A DNA stretch of 64,000 bases, from the NCBI RefSeq assembly GCF_000011385.1, contig NC_005125.1, forward strand, positions 1,364,001 to 1,428,000, read 5' to 3'. Source of the stretch: Gloeobacter violaceus PCC 7421 (GTDB lineage: Bacteria > Cyanobacteriota > Cyanobacteriia > Gloeobacterales > Gloeobacteraceae). Position numbers and translations under genes: made by a program. How positions within the stretch are numbered: position 1 is the first letter of the stretch; each line of letters begins with the position of its first letter. The notes beneath the pieces were generated by a model. The model was not told where the DNA came from. It made no database searches and saw only the letters and a list, made by a program, of their open reading frames with translations. Of this stretch, positions 9,000-19,137 are shown piece after piece.

Positions 9000-11021
9000 T
9001 TGAACCGTTGGCTTTTCGGGTTGGCGCTTGGCCTATCGCTCGTATCACTTTTGCCGGATACCGCTCGGGCGCAGTTTTCCCAGGCCGGATCGCAGGTACT
9101 TACCGACCAGCCCACCGGGGCACGCGATCTCAAAGATCTCGAAAAACCGAGCACTGACAGTTCGTTACTACTTAACGACAACACCAGCCTCACCCTCGAA
9201 TCGGTACTCCAACAACGCAAAGTTCAACTTGAAAAACCAGTGTTCGTGCGATCGCCCATTGAAAAGGTGGATGGCCGCAGCTACAGCCTGGTCACCGCCA
9301 GCCACCTGCGCGACGGCGAACTTCAGCAGACGCAGATCGTACGGTTATTTCAGCCGGAAGCCGGGGTCAACGACGATTTATTTACCAACCAGTCCAGCCA
9401 GTACATCTGGGGCCTCAGCGACAACGTCGAGATGACGGTGGATCTGCAAGGGGCGAACGGCTCGGTGCCTGGCTTTCAGGGCGATTATCTGGTGGAGCGC
9501 CGCGTCGGCGTCAACAACGGTAATATCTTTCAGGATGTAACCGTCCAGGGCAAATTCCGCCTGGGCGAGATCCTGGGCGGCAAGACGAGTGCCGTGGCAA
9601 GCATCACCACGAGCCGCCCGCAATTTACCTTCCGGGGGGTGGCCGGGTCGAATTTGCCCACCGTCGAGCGGCGCCAGGACGGGCTGGTCTTCACACCCGC
9701 CCTCGAATTGCCCCTCACTTTTACTGCCTACGACGAGCGCTACGCCTTCACCGTCTCGCCGCGGCTGGTCTATTTTCCGGGCGACAACGCCATCTATACT
9801 CCCATCAACCCGGGGGTCAACCAGAGCTTCGGCCTCACCTTCGGCCTGGGCATCGGCGGCACCTTCAAGATTTCCAACCGCTTTCACATCCGCGGCGACG
9901 CCACGGCCATCCTGGCCGGCTCCAACACGGTCGATCGCTCCAGCGGCCTGCCCACCAAGGTAATTCCCTACAACGCCGGGGTGCGCTATCTGGTCAATCC
10001 CCGCCTCGCCCTCGACGTGTTCGTGAGCAACACCTACGGCAACACCGGCGGACCGGCGCTGGTGGCCGTCGACAACAACACCGGCGTCGGCGTCGGCCTC
10101 ACTTTTATGCAGGACCGGCTTTTTTACGTATTCGACCTGCCGGTCAATCGCCAATTTGCCGACACCTTCGACACCCAGGTTCCGGCAGAAATCCGCGCCG
10201 TCTACGTGCCGGCAAGCTTCGATTTGCTGGACGGCAGCACGATCGGTTCCGGACGCAACCAGATAAGCTTCATCGCGAGCACCGGCACGTTTTCGTTTGC
10301 CTACCGGGCAGGCACCCTCAACGACTTCGAGACGGGGGTGTTCGGCAACTTTGCCCCGGCGGGGCCGGACGAATCCGACGGCGGTCTGCACACCAAGCTG
10401 CGCTTTTTGCACCAACCGAGCGGCGACCCGTTCACCCTGAGCGGTGTGTTCACGCTCGGGCGCACCTCCAGCCGCGCCTGTAACTTCATCGACGGCACCC
10501 GCGATGGTCTCGAGCGGGCTTTGGACGGCCTGCCGACCGCCTGTCCGGGGGTGCCCGGTGTCATCCCGGCGGGCGACCGCGGCCCGATCCCACCCAATTT
10601 GATCGGTCTGGTCACCGAGAATATCGGCGAACTGTTCGTCTTTACCCTGTCATTTCCAGCCCAATTCACCCTCAAAGAGGGCCACAGCTTCTGGATCAAT
10701 CCCAAACTCGCCTACATCCAAAGAAGCGACGAGCGCTCCCCCTTGATTGGTGCGAGCCTCGGCGGTTCGATCAGGCTGTGGCCGGGGTTCGACCTGATCG
10801 CCCAGGTGACGCCGATGGTGCGGGGTGAAAATGCTTTTGTGGGCAACAGCCTCGCCCAACTGTTGCCCTGGCAGGCCGGGGTGCGCTTTTTGCCGGGTCT
10901 TGCGGCGCTGTCGGTAGATTTGTTCGCCACCAACGCCTTGGGCCTTTCGCCCTATCAGAGCCTGCGGGTGCGGGCCGACAACCAGGTCTCGGTGGCCCTC
11001 GGCTTTCAATTACCGTTCTGA
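9000..11021 (+). CDS. Probable outer-membrane beta-barrel protein
   Basis: The 673-residue product has a clear signal peptide (residues 1-24, ending DTARAQ). A short N-terminal linker is followed by many alternating beta strands with Gly/Asn-rich turns (for example FGLTFGLGIGGTFKISNRFHIRG). The chain ends VSVALGFQLPF, with the terminal aromatic residue typical of barrels assembled by the BAM machinery. I do not recognise a named family. The start is a TTG with only weak ribosome-site support. It is followed 84 bases later by the DUF187 hydrolase on the same strand. Confidence 0.7.
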   Translation: MNRWLFGLALGLSLVSLLPDTARAQFSQAGSQVLTDQPTGARDLKDLEKPSTDSSLLLNDNTSLTLESVLQQRKVQLEKPVFVRSPIEKVDGRSYSLVTASHLRDGELQQTQIVRLFQPEAGVNDDLFTNQSSQYIWGLSDNVEMTVDLQGANGSVPGFQGDYLVERRVGVNNGNIFQDVTVQGKFRLGEILGGKTSAVASITTSRPQFTFRGVAGSNLPTVERRQDGLVFTPALELPLTFTAYDERYAFTVSPRLVYFPGDNAIYTPINPGVNQSFGLTFGLGIGGTFKISNRFHIRGDATAILAGSNTVDRSSGLPTKVIPYNAGVRYLVNPRLALDVFVSNTYGNTGGPALVAVDNNTGVGVGLTFMQDRLFYVFDLPVNRQFADTFDTQVPAEIRAVYVPASFDLLDGSTIGSGRNQISFIASTGTFSFAYRAGTLNDFETGVFGNFAPAGPDESDGGLHTKLRFLHQPSGDPFTLSGVFTLGRTSSRACNFIDGTRDGLERALDGLPTACPGVPGVIPAGDRGPIPPNLIGLVTENIGELFVFTLSFPAQFTLKEGHSFWINPKLAYIQRSDERSPLIGASLGGSIRLWPGFDLIAQVTPMVRGENAFVGNSLAQLLPWQAGVRFLPGLAALSVDLFATNALGLSPYQSLRVRADNQVSVALGFQLPF

Positions 11022-11105
11022 TTCTCGATACAATCTTGAAGCGGCAATTTTGCCCATCAAACCCGCTTGATACTTTGTTAAACTTCCTACGTACTGGGGA
11101 TCGCG

Positions 11106-13496
11106 ATGGTGTGTGGAGTCCGCCGCTGGAAAGGAATTGTGCTCGCCCTTGTGCTGTGGTTGGCGTCGGCGCCGCTGATCCTGGCCGCCCAGGCCTATCC
11201 GATTGTGGTAGTCCAGCCCCCTGAGGCAGGAGCCTGGGATACGCTGCGGGGGCGTATCGAGCGGTTGAATCTGCGCTATCGGCCCCTGGCCCTCGCCGAT
11301 TTGAGCCTGGAGCGGCTCGCCGAGGCCAAGGTGCTGTTTTTGCCGAATCTGACCAAGCTCACCCTCGAGCAGGCAAACGCCATCCAGCAGTGGGTGGACC
11401 GGGGCGGCAAGCTCATCGTCAGCGGACCTTTCGGCACCGAATCGCCCCCTGAGGTGCGCGAAGCGCTCACCAACCTGGTGGGTGCCTACTGGATCGAACC
11501 GCTCAATATCGTCTCGCGCGCCGAGGTGCAGCTGGTCCAGCCCTGGACGAAGCTCGGCAACACCGCCAGCGCTGTGCGCGGCGGCAGCCTGGTGCGGCCC
11601 GTGGGCAGCACCGCCAACATCGCGGCTACCTGGATCGGTGGCCTGGGCAATCCGGCGGTGCTCGTCAACGAGGATGTGACCTACCTGGGCTGGCAGTGGG
11701 GGACGACTTCACCGACTTTTGACCGCGACTGGCTGGCGGCGGCGATCGAGCGCTTCTTGCCGGGGGCGGTGGGCAACCAGTTCAAAGTCGCGCCGGTCGA
11801 AGCGACCGCCATGTTCAAAGAACTGGAGGGGGTGCTGGGGCGCGTCGAGAGCGCTCTGCTCACCAGCGACGCGCGCTCGACAGCCCCCGAGCAGTTCCCG
11901 CCTGCCTACCGCGACGCCATCGCCCGCGCCCAGCGCACGCTCAAAGAATTGCCCGCCATGCTCAAAGACGGCCTCGACACCCAGGCGCGCGCCGCCTGGG
12001 AGGATGCCATCGAAGATCTGTGGGCGCACTATCCGACTTCGCAACTGGCGGCCCTGCCGGAGGTGCGCGCCATCTGGCTCGACCGGGGCACGATCGTCAA
12101 AGCCGGTTCTGAAGAGGGACTGACCCGCATCTTCGACCGCCTGGCCCAGTCGGGGATCAACACGGTCTTCTTTGAAACCGTCAACGCGGGCTACACGATT
12201 TACCCGAGTGCCGTCGCTCCTGCCCAAAATCCGCTCATTCGGGGCTGGGATCCGCTCGCGGCGGCGGTGCGCCTGGCCCACGAGCGCAAGATGGAACTGC
12301 ACGCCTGGACGTGGGCGTTCGCGGCGGGCAACACGCGCCACAACGCGCTTATCGGCAAATCCCAGGACTTTCCCGGACCGGTCCTCGCCGCCCACCCCGG
12401 TTGGGCACAAAGCGGCCGCAAGGGCAATCTGCGCCCGGCGGGCCAACCCGAGTACTGGATGGACCCAGCCAATCCGGAAGTGCGCGCCTACTTGCAGAGT
12501 CTCTACGAGGAGATCCTCACCAACTACGATGTCGACGGGTTGCAGTTCGATTACATCCGCTATCCGCTCCAAAAGAACGCCGGTCAGTACTTCGGCTACT
12601 CCCCGGCGGCGCGCCGGAGCTTTGCCCAATTGACCGGCGTCGACCCGATCGACATCGCTCCTGAAGAAAGCTCGCTCTGGGCGCTGTGGACCCGCTTCAA
12701 AGCCGAGCAAGTGAGCAGCTTCGTCGCCGAATCCGCCGAGAAGCTGCGTCGCATCAAGCCGCGGCTCATCGTTTCGGCGGCGGTCTTTCCCAACCCTCCC
12801 GGCGAGCGGCTACGCCTGTTGCAGCAGGACTGGGAAGCGTGGGCGATCCAGGGCAACATCGACCTGCTGGTGCCGATGACCTACGCCCTCAATACCCGCC
12901 GCCTGCAGCAGCTGGTGGAGCCCACCCTCCCCGGCGTCAAAGAAGCGCCCGTGCTGATTTTGCCCAGCCTCAACCTGATGTCGCTGCCGCAGGTCCAACT
13001 GCGCGATCAGCTCCAGGCGGTGCGCGATTTGCCCTCCGGCGGTTACTCGCTTTTTGCCGCCGCCCACCTGGCGGATAACCACCAGCAGATGCTTGCCCAG
13101 GCTTCTTCCGCCTCCAATCTTCTGCCCTATCGCGACCCGCTTTCGACCGCCCTAGAGCGATTCACGGCCCTCAAGCGCGAGTGGGATTTTTTGCTGGATC
13201 GTAAACAGATCTGGGTGGCTGAGTACAGCCTCAGCGAATGGCGCGCCCAGATTAAGCGCACCCAGGCCGCCCTCGAAACGTTGAGCAAGCAGCCGTCGGC
13301 CGGCTGGCTGCGCACCGCCCGCGAGCAGCTTCTGGCCATCCGCCAGGGTCTGGGCACCTGGCTGGGGCAAGAAAAAATCCTCAGACCCTATCGCCTGCAG
13401 ACCTGGGAGAACCGGATCGATTCGCTCGACACGCTTTTGCGCTATGCCGAGGGCCGCCTCGACCGCCAGGTGCGCGCCGCCAGAACCGGCCGATAG
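11106..13496 (+). CDS. Secreted GH10-like (DUF187) glycoside hydrolase
   Basis: The 796-residue protein has an N-terminal signal segment (to about residue 28, ALA-type site near ILAAQAYP) and a GATase-like N-terminal domain. A glycosyl hydrolase family-10-like TIM barrel covers roughly residues 320-640: FDRLAQSGINTVFFETVNAG, ELHAWTWAFAAGN, YWMDPANPEVR, NYDVDGLQFDYIRYP, IDLLVPMTYALN. The Asp/Tyr-rich DYIRYP strand is the family hallmark. A helical C-terminal region follows. It likely acts on a periplasmic or surface glycan; the substrate is not predictable. Confidence 0.85.
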   Translation: MVCGVRRWKGIVLALVLWLASAPLILAAQAYPIVVVQPPEAGAWDTLRGRIERLNLRYRPLALADLSLERLAEAKVLFLPNLTKLTLEQANAIQQWVDRGGKLIVSGPFGTESPPEVREALTNLVGAYWIEPLNIVSRAEVQLVQPWTKLGNTASAVRGGSLVRPVGSTANIAATWIGGLGNPAVLVNEDVTYLGWQWGTTSPTFDRDWLAAAIERFLPGAVGNQFKVAPVEATAMFKELEGVLGRVESALLTSDARSTAPEQFPPAYRDAIARAQRTLKELPAMLKDGLDTQARAAWEDAIEDLWAHYPTSQLAALPEVRAIWLDRGTIVKAGSEEGLTRIFDRLAQSGINTVFFETVNAGYTIYPSAVAPAQNPLIRGWDPLAAAVRLAHERKMELHAWTWAFAAGNTRHNALIGKSQDFPGPVLAAHPGWAQSGRKGNLRPAGQPEYWMDPANPEVRAYLQSLYEEILTNYDVDGLQFDYIRYPLQKNAGQYFGYSPAARRSFAQLTGVDPIDIAPEESSLWALWTRFKAEQVSSFVAESAEKLRRIKPRLIVSAAVFPNPPGERLRLLQQDWEAWAIQGNIDLLVPMTYALNTRRLQQLVEPTLPGVKEAPVLILPSLNLMSLPQVQLRDQLQAVRDLPSGGYSLFAAAHLADNHQQMLAQASSASNLLPYRDPLSTALERFTALKREWDFLLDRKQIWVAEYSLSEWRAQIKRTQAALETLSKQPSAGWLRTAREQLLAIRQGLGTWLGQEKILRPYRLQTWENRIDSLDTLLRYAEGRLDRQVRAARTGR

Positions 13497-13526
13497 GCTG
13501 GAAAGCCCCCAATCGCATGAGCCGCT

Positions 13527-14939
13527 GTGCCCGCCGCGCGTCTATTGAACTGGCTTGCCTTTGGCGCCGCCGCGGCTCTCTGGCTTGCTCTACAGGCGCA
13601 CCGCCAGAACCTGGGCATTGCCTGGGAGGATAGCTATCACCACTGGCTGATCGCCGCCCATCTGGCGCGGACTGGTATTCTCACCGACCCGCTCACCGGC
13701 ACCAGCAACGGCTGGCTACCCGTCTATCACTGGCTGGCGGGGGGATGGCTCGCGATCTTCGGTTGGCACAACTTGGCTGCCCTGCAGGCCCTGAGCGCCT
13801 TGTTTTCAATGGCTACAGCCGGGGTGCTTGCCTGGCGGTGGGGTGTCGGCGCCGCCTGCTTGTTTTTGTTCAACCCGATCACCGTGCTGGGCGGCAGCCT
13901 GAGCGTCGCCGAACCGCTCGCCGTACTGCTCGTCGTACTGGGAGTGGTGGCCTGGCAAAAAGATGGCACCGTTATCGGCGCAGGGTGTTGGAGCCTTGTG
14001 GCCCTCACCGACAGGGGTTGCTGGCCGCTGGTACTTTTGGCGATCGGCTGGCAAATATTCCAGCGCCGCCCGGTTCGACTCTCGGGTTGGGGGTGGCTTC
14101 TGCTCCCCGTCGCGGCCCTTGGCTTGGGATTGTTCCTCACCCAGGCGGAGGCCAGCCGCACCGCCGCGTGGGCCGCTGTCGATCAAGCCGCTTTGCCAAG
14201 CGCGGGCGACCGATGGCGCGAACTGGTCGCCTATTCGTGGAGACCCCTGGCGTTGCCCCTGCTTCTGGCGCTTGCCGGTACCCTTGCTGCCCGCCGCGAG
14301 GCACTCAGGCTGGGCCTGATGGCCTTTGGCTATCTCGCTACGCTCGTCGCCCTGGTGGCCGGGGGAGCGCTCACCGGCAGCAGCCGCTACTATCTGGTGC
14401 TGGTGGCATTGCTTGCGGCCCTCGCCTCGACCCGTCCCCTGCTGCGCCTGCTCCAACTACCTGCCGTGGCGGTGCTACTGCTTTTTAGTGTTCAGTACCT
14501 GCAACTGTGGCCGCGCTGGGTGGTCCTCAACCAACCGTCGGAAGTGGCAGGGCGATGGCTTGCCCGGCACTCGCCCTCGGGGATCCTGGTCACCGACAGT
14601 CCCGTGGTCGCTTATTTCAGCCGCCTGCCTCCCGAGCGGATCGCAGGCGGCAAAGTGCCCCTGCCCGCCGCAACGCGCTACGTTGCAGCAATCATCGATG
14701 GGCGCTACCGGAAAATCTATCCACTGCTGCGTAACTATCCCCAACTGGTCGGCGGCACCGTTCCCGCAGGCTGGCAACTTGTCTTCCAGGAGCGCCACTG
14801 GAGCGAGCGCTACGGCGCCAAACCTGTGCGCGTGTTCGCCGTCGGCGCGAAGCCCCACAAAGCCGCATTTGGGGTTTTGGGATCAACGGAACAGAAACGT
14901 ACGCCAAAGGACACCTGTCCATGTGGGAGCAGTGGTTGA
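13527..14939 (+). CDS. Multi-span membrane glycosyltransferase-like protein (copy A)
   Basis: The 470-residue integral membrane protein has about ten hydrophobic helices. Its first loop, AWEDSYHHWLIAAHLARTG, has acidic and His residues placed as in GT39/ArnT/PMT-type lipid-linked sugar transferases. The soluble C-terminal part contains ERHWSERYGAKPVRVFAVG. The start is GTG. Two stretches (13965-14054 and 14769-14843) reappear joined together at 31133-31290, on the far side of the accessory island. Donor and acceptor are unknown. Confidence 0.7.
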   Translation: MPAARLLNWLAFGAAAALWLALQAHRQNLGIAWEDSYHHWLIAAHLARTGILTDPLTGTSNGWLPVYHWLAGGWLAIFGWHNLAALQALSALFSMATAGVLAWRWGVGAACLFLFNPITVLGGSLSVAEPLAVLLVVLGVVAWQKDGTVIGAGCWSLVALTDRGCWPLVLLAIGWQIFQRRPVRLSGWGWLLLPVAALGLGLFLTQAEASRTAAWAAVDQAALPSAGDRWRELVAYSWRPLALPLLLALAGTLAARREALRLGLMAFGYLATLVALVAGGALTGSSRYYLVLVALLAALASTRPLLRLLQLPAVAVLLLFSVQYLQLWPRWVVLNQPSEVAGRWLARHSPSGILVTDSPVVAYFSRLPPERIAGGKVPLPAATRYVAAIIDGRYRKIYPLLRNYPQLVGGTVPAGWQLVFQERHWSERYGAKPVRVFAVGAKPHKAAFGVLGSTEQKRTPKDTCPCGSSG

Positions 14940-15029
14940 GTTCAAAGTCGTCCGAAAGTTCAAGCAAGGAATGGGATCGTTGTCTGTTAATTTGAGAAGC
15001 GACGCGGAGAGCCGAGACGCAAATCTGGA

Positions 15030-15872
15030 ATGCTCATGCAAGAACTTTCGGAAGCCGAATATTTCCTCAAGAAATTTCACAGCCTTTACCCTGGTGCGAC
15101 TTCATCATCTTTTGCTCATGGCCAAACTCTGTGTGGAATCTCTTCATATGAGCGGCTACTTAAAGTTATTCCAGAAAGTGAGCAGCCGATCACGGTGTTA
15201 GACCTTGCCTGTGGAGATGGTTTTTTGCTCCAAAGATTGGCCGAGCGTCAACAGGCACGTCTCTGCCTGGTCGGCGTCGATTTGAGCCCGGAGGAATTGG
15301 ACGCTGCCCAAGCACGCTTAGTTTCCGCTGCCGTGGTTCTGTACTGCGCCCGAGCGCAGGCGCTTCCTCTGTCGGATGCGTCGGTGGACTTTGTGCTTTG
15401 CCACTTGGCCTTGATGCTGATGGATGGCGTCCGTGAAGTCGTTGCCTCAGTGCACCGTGTTCTCAAGCCCGGAGGGGTGTTCTCTGCAGTCGTCGTGGGT
15501 GAGTTTCAACGAGGCGACGCCTACGAGGCGTTCGTGCAACTGCTGAAAAATTACCTCTCAGAGGTGAATACCCGCGGACCGCGCCTTGGAGATCCGCTTA
15601 CTTTCTCCGAGCAGGGACTGCGGAGCTTGTTCTCGGCAGGCACGGGATTCGTTGAGCCGATTTGGATAGAGGACTTTGTGATTCGGCTGGATGCCCCCAG
15701 AAACAAAGTCTGGGAAATGCTCTCGCTGATGTACGACGTTGTGCTGCTTTCAGACGAAGCAAAGGTGCGACTAGAAGCTGAATTCATCTCTGCCATGGGG
15801 ATGCTGGAAAGGGCCGACGGCTCAGTGCCCTGCTCGATGGGCCTGCGTCAGATTACCTGCACCAGGCTCTAA
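15030..15872 (+). CDS. Class I SAM-dependent methyltransferase
   Basis: A 280-residue protein (278 from the second ATG at 15036) with the SAM-binding motif VLDLACGDGFLL (about residues 55-66), the acidic end of strand 2 in VGVDLSPEELDAAQ, and the later DASVDFVLCHLALMLMDGV and VLKPGGVF motifs. It belongs to the broad small-molecule methyltransferase group. It sits at the left edge of the RiPP-type island, converging on the RND gene, so a tailoring role is possible but unsupported beyond proximity. Confidence 0.85.
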   Translation: MLMQELSEAEYFLKKFHSLYPGATSSSFAHGQTLCGISSYERLLKVIPESEQPITVLDLACGDGFLLQRLAERQQARLCLVGVDLSPEELDAAQARLVSAAVVLYCARAQALPLSDASVDFVLCHLALMLMDGVREVVASVHRVLKPGGVFSAVVVGEFQRGDAYEAFVQLLKNYLSEVNTRGPRLGDPLTFSEQGLRSLFSAGTGFVEPIWIEDFVIRLDAPRNKVWEMLSLMYDVVLLSDEAKVRLEAEFISAMGMLERADGSVPCSMGLRQITCTRL

Positions 15873-15917
15873 ACCTTCGATGGTGAATTTTCTAAGGACA
15901 GAAGAATTTGCCAATTG

Positions 15918-18900
15918 CTACTCCTGCTGAGTAGGAAGCGAGCGAGCAATTACCGGAAGATCCGGTTGGTTATCGGCCTGGATAGCTTGACGTCGATCTT
16001 GTTGAGACGTGCGATCCAAGTGAATAGATAGCCACTGCTCGAGATCGTCGATGTAGGTGAAGACCACCGGGACTACCACCAAAGTCAGCAGTGTCGAGGT
16101 GACCAGCCCGCCCACAACTGCGATCGCCATGGGAGAGCGCGTTTCGGCCCCGGCTCCAAGCGAGAGGGCGATGGGCAGCATGCCTGCGATCATCGCGACG
16201 GTGGTCATCAGGATCGGGCGCAGTCGGGTTTCGCCCGCACTCATGATCGCTTCCAATCTTGACCTGCCCCCCTTCATCGCCATCAGGCAGTATTCGACCA
16301 GAAGGATCGCATTTTTGGTCACCAATCCCATCAGCATCACAATGCCAATTAGGGCGTACATCCCCATCGACTTGCCCATTAGCAGCAGTCCTACCAGGGC
16401 ACCGCCCAAGGCCAAGGGTAGCGAGATCATGATGGTGAGCGGTTGCAAAAAGCCGCCAAACAACAGAACCAACACCGCGTAAACCAGCAGTACCGCCACG
16501 GCAATAGCGCCGCCAAAACCGTTGAAGACGTCTTTTTGCACCTCGGCATCGCCCGTGGCTTTCTCCCGGACACCGGCGGGTAAGTTGCGCAGGGCGGGCA
16601 ACTGGTGCACTCGCGCCAGGGCCGGTCCAAGTTCGCTGCCCGGTGCCAGGTTGGCTTCAACGGTGACCTTGCGGGAGCGGTCGTAGCGCTCGATCTGGGA
16701 GATCCCGGTGTTCAGGCGAATGTCGGCGACGGCTTTCAGGGGAACCAGCTGTCCGCTACCGTTGGTGAGCTGCAGATTTTCGATCGCCTGGAGGTCTTGG
16801 CGAAAACGCGGATCGAGCAGAACGCGGATGTTGATTTGCCGACCGGGCAGATTGAACTTTGCCAGGGAAGTGGGGTTGTCCCCGAGTGTGGCGACCAAAG
16901 CGGTGCGGGCAATCGCCTCTACCGACACTCCCTGATCGGCGGCCCGGGCCAGGTTGGGAACCACGCGCAGTTCGGGCCGGGCGAGTTCGGATGCGAGATT
17001 GACGTCGGTCAATCCTGGCACCGAGCGCATCTGATCCACCAGCAGCGAGCCGGAACGCTCAAGGGCAATCGAATCGTCGGATTGAAGGACAATTTGCAGT
17101 TCCTTGCCGCCGGTGAAGCTGCTGCCCGCGAAAGACAAACGCACCCCCGGCACCTGCTCAAGCTTGCTTCTCAATTCGGCTTCGACCTGTTTTTCGTTCA
17201 ACCGTCTCTGCTCTTTGGGTTTGAGGTAGATGAAGAACAGATTCTGGTTTTTCTTGTCGCCAAAAGTGCCCACCCCACTAAAAACCCGATCGACTGCCGG
17301 ATGGGCCTCCATCAGCGCGCTCATCTGCAAAGCGCTCTGCCGGGTCTGCTCGATAGGCGTGCCCGGCGGCATCAGGACATACAGATCGATCTCGCCGTCA
17401 TCGGCGGCATTCACCAGCGAAGTCGGTACCTGGGGCCACAGCCAGAGGCTCAAGGCAAACACCCCGGCAGCCAGCACGACCGTCAAGTTCCGATACTGCA
17501 GAGCCCTGATCAGCAGATAGTCGTAAGCACGCACCAGGAAACTTTTTTGCTCTGTGTGCGGCAACGGCTTCATCCAGTAAGCGGCCATCAACGGTGTGAG
17601 CATCCGTGCCACCAGCAGTGAAAAGAGCACCGCGGCCGCCACCGACCAGCCGAACTGCCGGAAGTACTGTCCTTGTATGCCCTCCATAAAGGCCACCGGC
17701 AAAAATACGGCCACGATCGTCATCGTGGTGGCGACGACCGCCAGACCGATCTCGTCGGCCGCGTCCAGGGCGGCCTGGAAAGGGGATTTGCCCATCGCGG
17801 TGTGGCGGATGATGTTTTCGATTTCGACGATGGCGTCGTCCACCAGAATACCGACCACCAGCGCCAGCGCCAGTAGCGTCATGTTGTTGAGCGTGAAGCC
17901 CGCCAGCTTCATCACTGCAAACGTCGGGATCACCGAGAGCGGTATAGCGAGACCTGCGATAAAAGTCGCCCGCCCATCGCGCAAGAAAAGCCAGATGACT
18001 ACCACCGCCAGCGACGCTCCCAATAGCAACGCCTCGACCGACGCGCTGTAGGATTCGCGCACAAAAGTGGCATTGGTCCAGCTTTTGCGGATCTCGACGC
18101 CGGCGGGTAGGCTACGCGCCAGCTCGCGCATCTTCGCATCGATGGCTTCCTCGACCGCCACCAAATTGCTGCCGCTGGAGCGGATGGCTCCAAGGTAGAC
18201 GACCGGCACCCGGTTCAAAAAAGCAAGATTATCGGGATCGCTCTCGCCGTCGGTAATGCGGCCCAGGGTATCGAGGCGGGCATGACGTCCATCCCCCAGT
18301 GAGATTTGGGTAGTGCGCAGTTGCTCGACAGTACTGGCCGAGCCGAGGGTGCGGATCGCCTGCTCGGTGGTACCCACTTCCCCCCGGCCACCGGGCAGGT
18401 TAGTGTTCAGTGAGCGGATCTGCGCATCGACATCCAGGGCAGTGATCCCCAGCGCCTGCAGCCGGTTTGGATCGAGCTGCACCCGAATTTCTCGTGTGAC
18501 CCCGCCCGAGCGCCAGACCCTGGCCACCCCGGGCACCGCGAGCATGGCGCGAGTCACATCGTTGTCGGCGATCCAGCTCAACTCCTTGACCGAGCGGCTT
18601 GCGGAGAGCACTTCGTACTCGACCAGGGTCTCGGCATCTCGGCTGGCCTCTACCCGACGGATCACCGGTTGGTCGATACTCTGGGGCAATGAGGAGCGAA
18701 TCTTGGCAACGGCATCGCGCACATCGTTGACGGCTCGGTCAAAGTTGGTGCCGAGCAGAAACTCGATCTCGGTCGAGGAGGATCCGTCTTTGATCTGCGA
18801 GGTGATGTGCCTAATGTTGCCGATGCCTGCCACAGCGTCCTCGATCTTGCGCGTCACCTGGGTCTCCAGTTCCGGCGGGGCTGCTCCCAGCTGGGTGACG

Positions 18901-19049
18901 GTGACGGAGACCTTCGGCACCTGCACGTCCGGGTCGATGGCGATCGGAAGCTGGACGAAGGCAGCCACCCCAGCCGCCGTCAACAGCAAAAACAAGGCGA
19001 TGGTGGGCACCGGGTTGCGGATGGACCAGGCAGAAAGATTCCAGGTCAT
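15918..19049 (-). CDS. RND efflux transporter, HAE1/AcrB family
   Basis: The 1043-residue inner-membrane pump has the duplicated RND layout: helix 1 at LFLLLTAAGVAAF, two large periplasmic domains, and transmembrane helices in two blocks. The proton-relay Asp pair is in VVGILVDDAIVEIENI. I choose the ATG at 19049 because GGAG lies six bases upstream and the protein then begins MTWNLSAWSIRNPVP, as HAE pumps do. Longer frames begin at 19085 or 19094. No membrane-fusion or TolC partner is adjacent. A Fur/Zur-like box lies 38 bases upstream. Confidence 0.95.
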   Translation of the reverse strand: MTWNLSAWSIRNPVPTIALFLLLTAAGVAAFVQLPIAIDPDVQVPKVSVTVTQLGAAPPELETQVTRKIEDAVAGIGNIRHITSQIKDGSSSTEIEFLLGTNFDRAVNDVRDAVAKIRSSLPQSIDQPVIRRVEASRDAETLVEYEVLSASRSVKELSWIADNDVTRAMLAVPGVARVWRSGGVTREIRVQLDPNRLQALGITALDVDAQIRSLNTNLPGGRGEVGTTEQAIRTLGSASTVEQLRTTQISLGDGRHARLDTLGRITDGESDPDNLAFLNRVPVVYLGAIRSSGSNLVAVEEAIDAKMRELARSLPAGVEIRKSWTNATFVRESYSASVEALLLGASLAVVVIWLFLRDGRATFIAGLAIPLSVIPTFAVMKLAGFTLNNMTLLALALVVGILVDDAIVEIENIIRHTAMGKSPFQAALDAADEIGLAVVATTMTIVAVFLPVAFMEGIQGQYFRQFGWSVAAAVLFSLLVARMLTPLMAAYWMKPLPHTEQKSFLVRAYDYLLIRALQYRNLTVVLAAGVFALSLWLWPQVPTSLVNAADDGEIDLYVLMPPGTPIEQTRQSALQMSALMEAHPAVDRVFSGVGTFGDKKNQNLFFIYLKPKEQRRLNEKQVEAELRSKLEQVPGVRLSFAGSSFTGGKELQIVLQSDDSIALERSGSLLVDQMRSVPGLTDVNLASELARPELRVVPNLARAADQGVSVEAIARTALVATLGDNPTSLAKFNLPGRQINIRVLLDPRFRQDLQAIENLQLTNGSGQLVPLKAVADIRLNTGISQIERYDRSRKVTVEANLAPGSELGPALARVHQLPALRNLPAGVREKATGDAEVQKDVFNGFGGAIAVAVLLVYAVLVLLFGGFLQPLTIMISLPLALGGALVGLLLMGKSMGMYALIGIVMLMGLVTKNAILLVEYCLMAMKGGRSRLEAIMSAGETRLRPILMTTVAMIAGMLPIALSLGAGAETRSPMAIAVVGGLVTSTLLTLVVVPVVFTYIDDLEQWLSIHLDRTSQQDRRQAIQADNQPDLPVIARSLPTQQE

Positions 19050-19086
19050 TTCAGCTCCTGGGCCACCGACCCGTGTTTCGGTCATA

Positions 19087-19105
19087 GAGAACAATAATCA
19101 TTATC
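19087..19105 (-). promoter_or_regulatory. Fur/Zur-like metalloregulator box upstream of the RND gene
   Basis: GAGAACAATAATCATTATC matches the classical 19-bp Fur consensus GATAATGATAATCATTATC at 16 of 19 positions, with the right 12 bases perfect. On the other strand TGATAATGATTATTG fits a 7-1-7 Zur-type box TGATAATNATTATCA except for its last two bases. It lies in the 88-base gap between tfuA and the RND start, where it could block transcription of the pump under metal-replete conditions. Which regulator binds cannot be told from sequence. Confidence 0.6.
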
Positions 19106-19137
19106 ATGCAAATTCTCTCAAGATACTCAAGTGGTAC

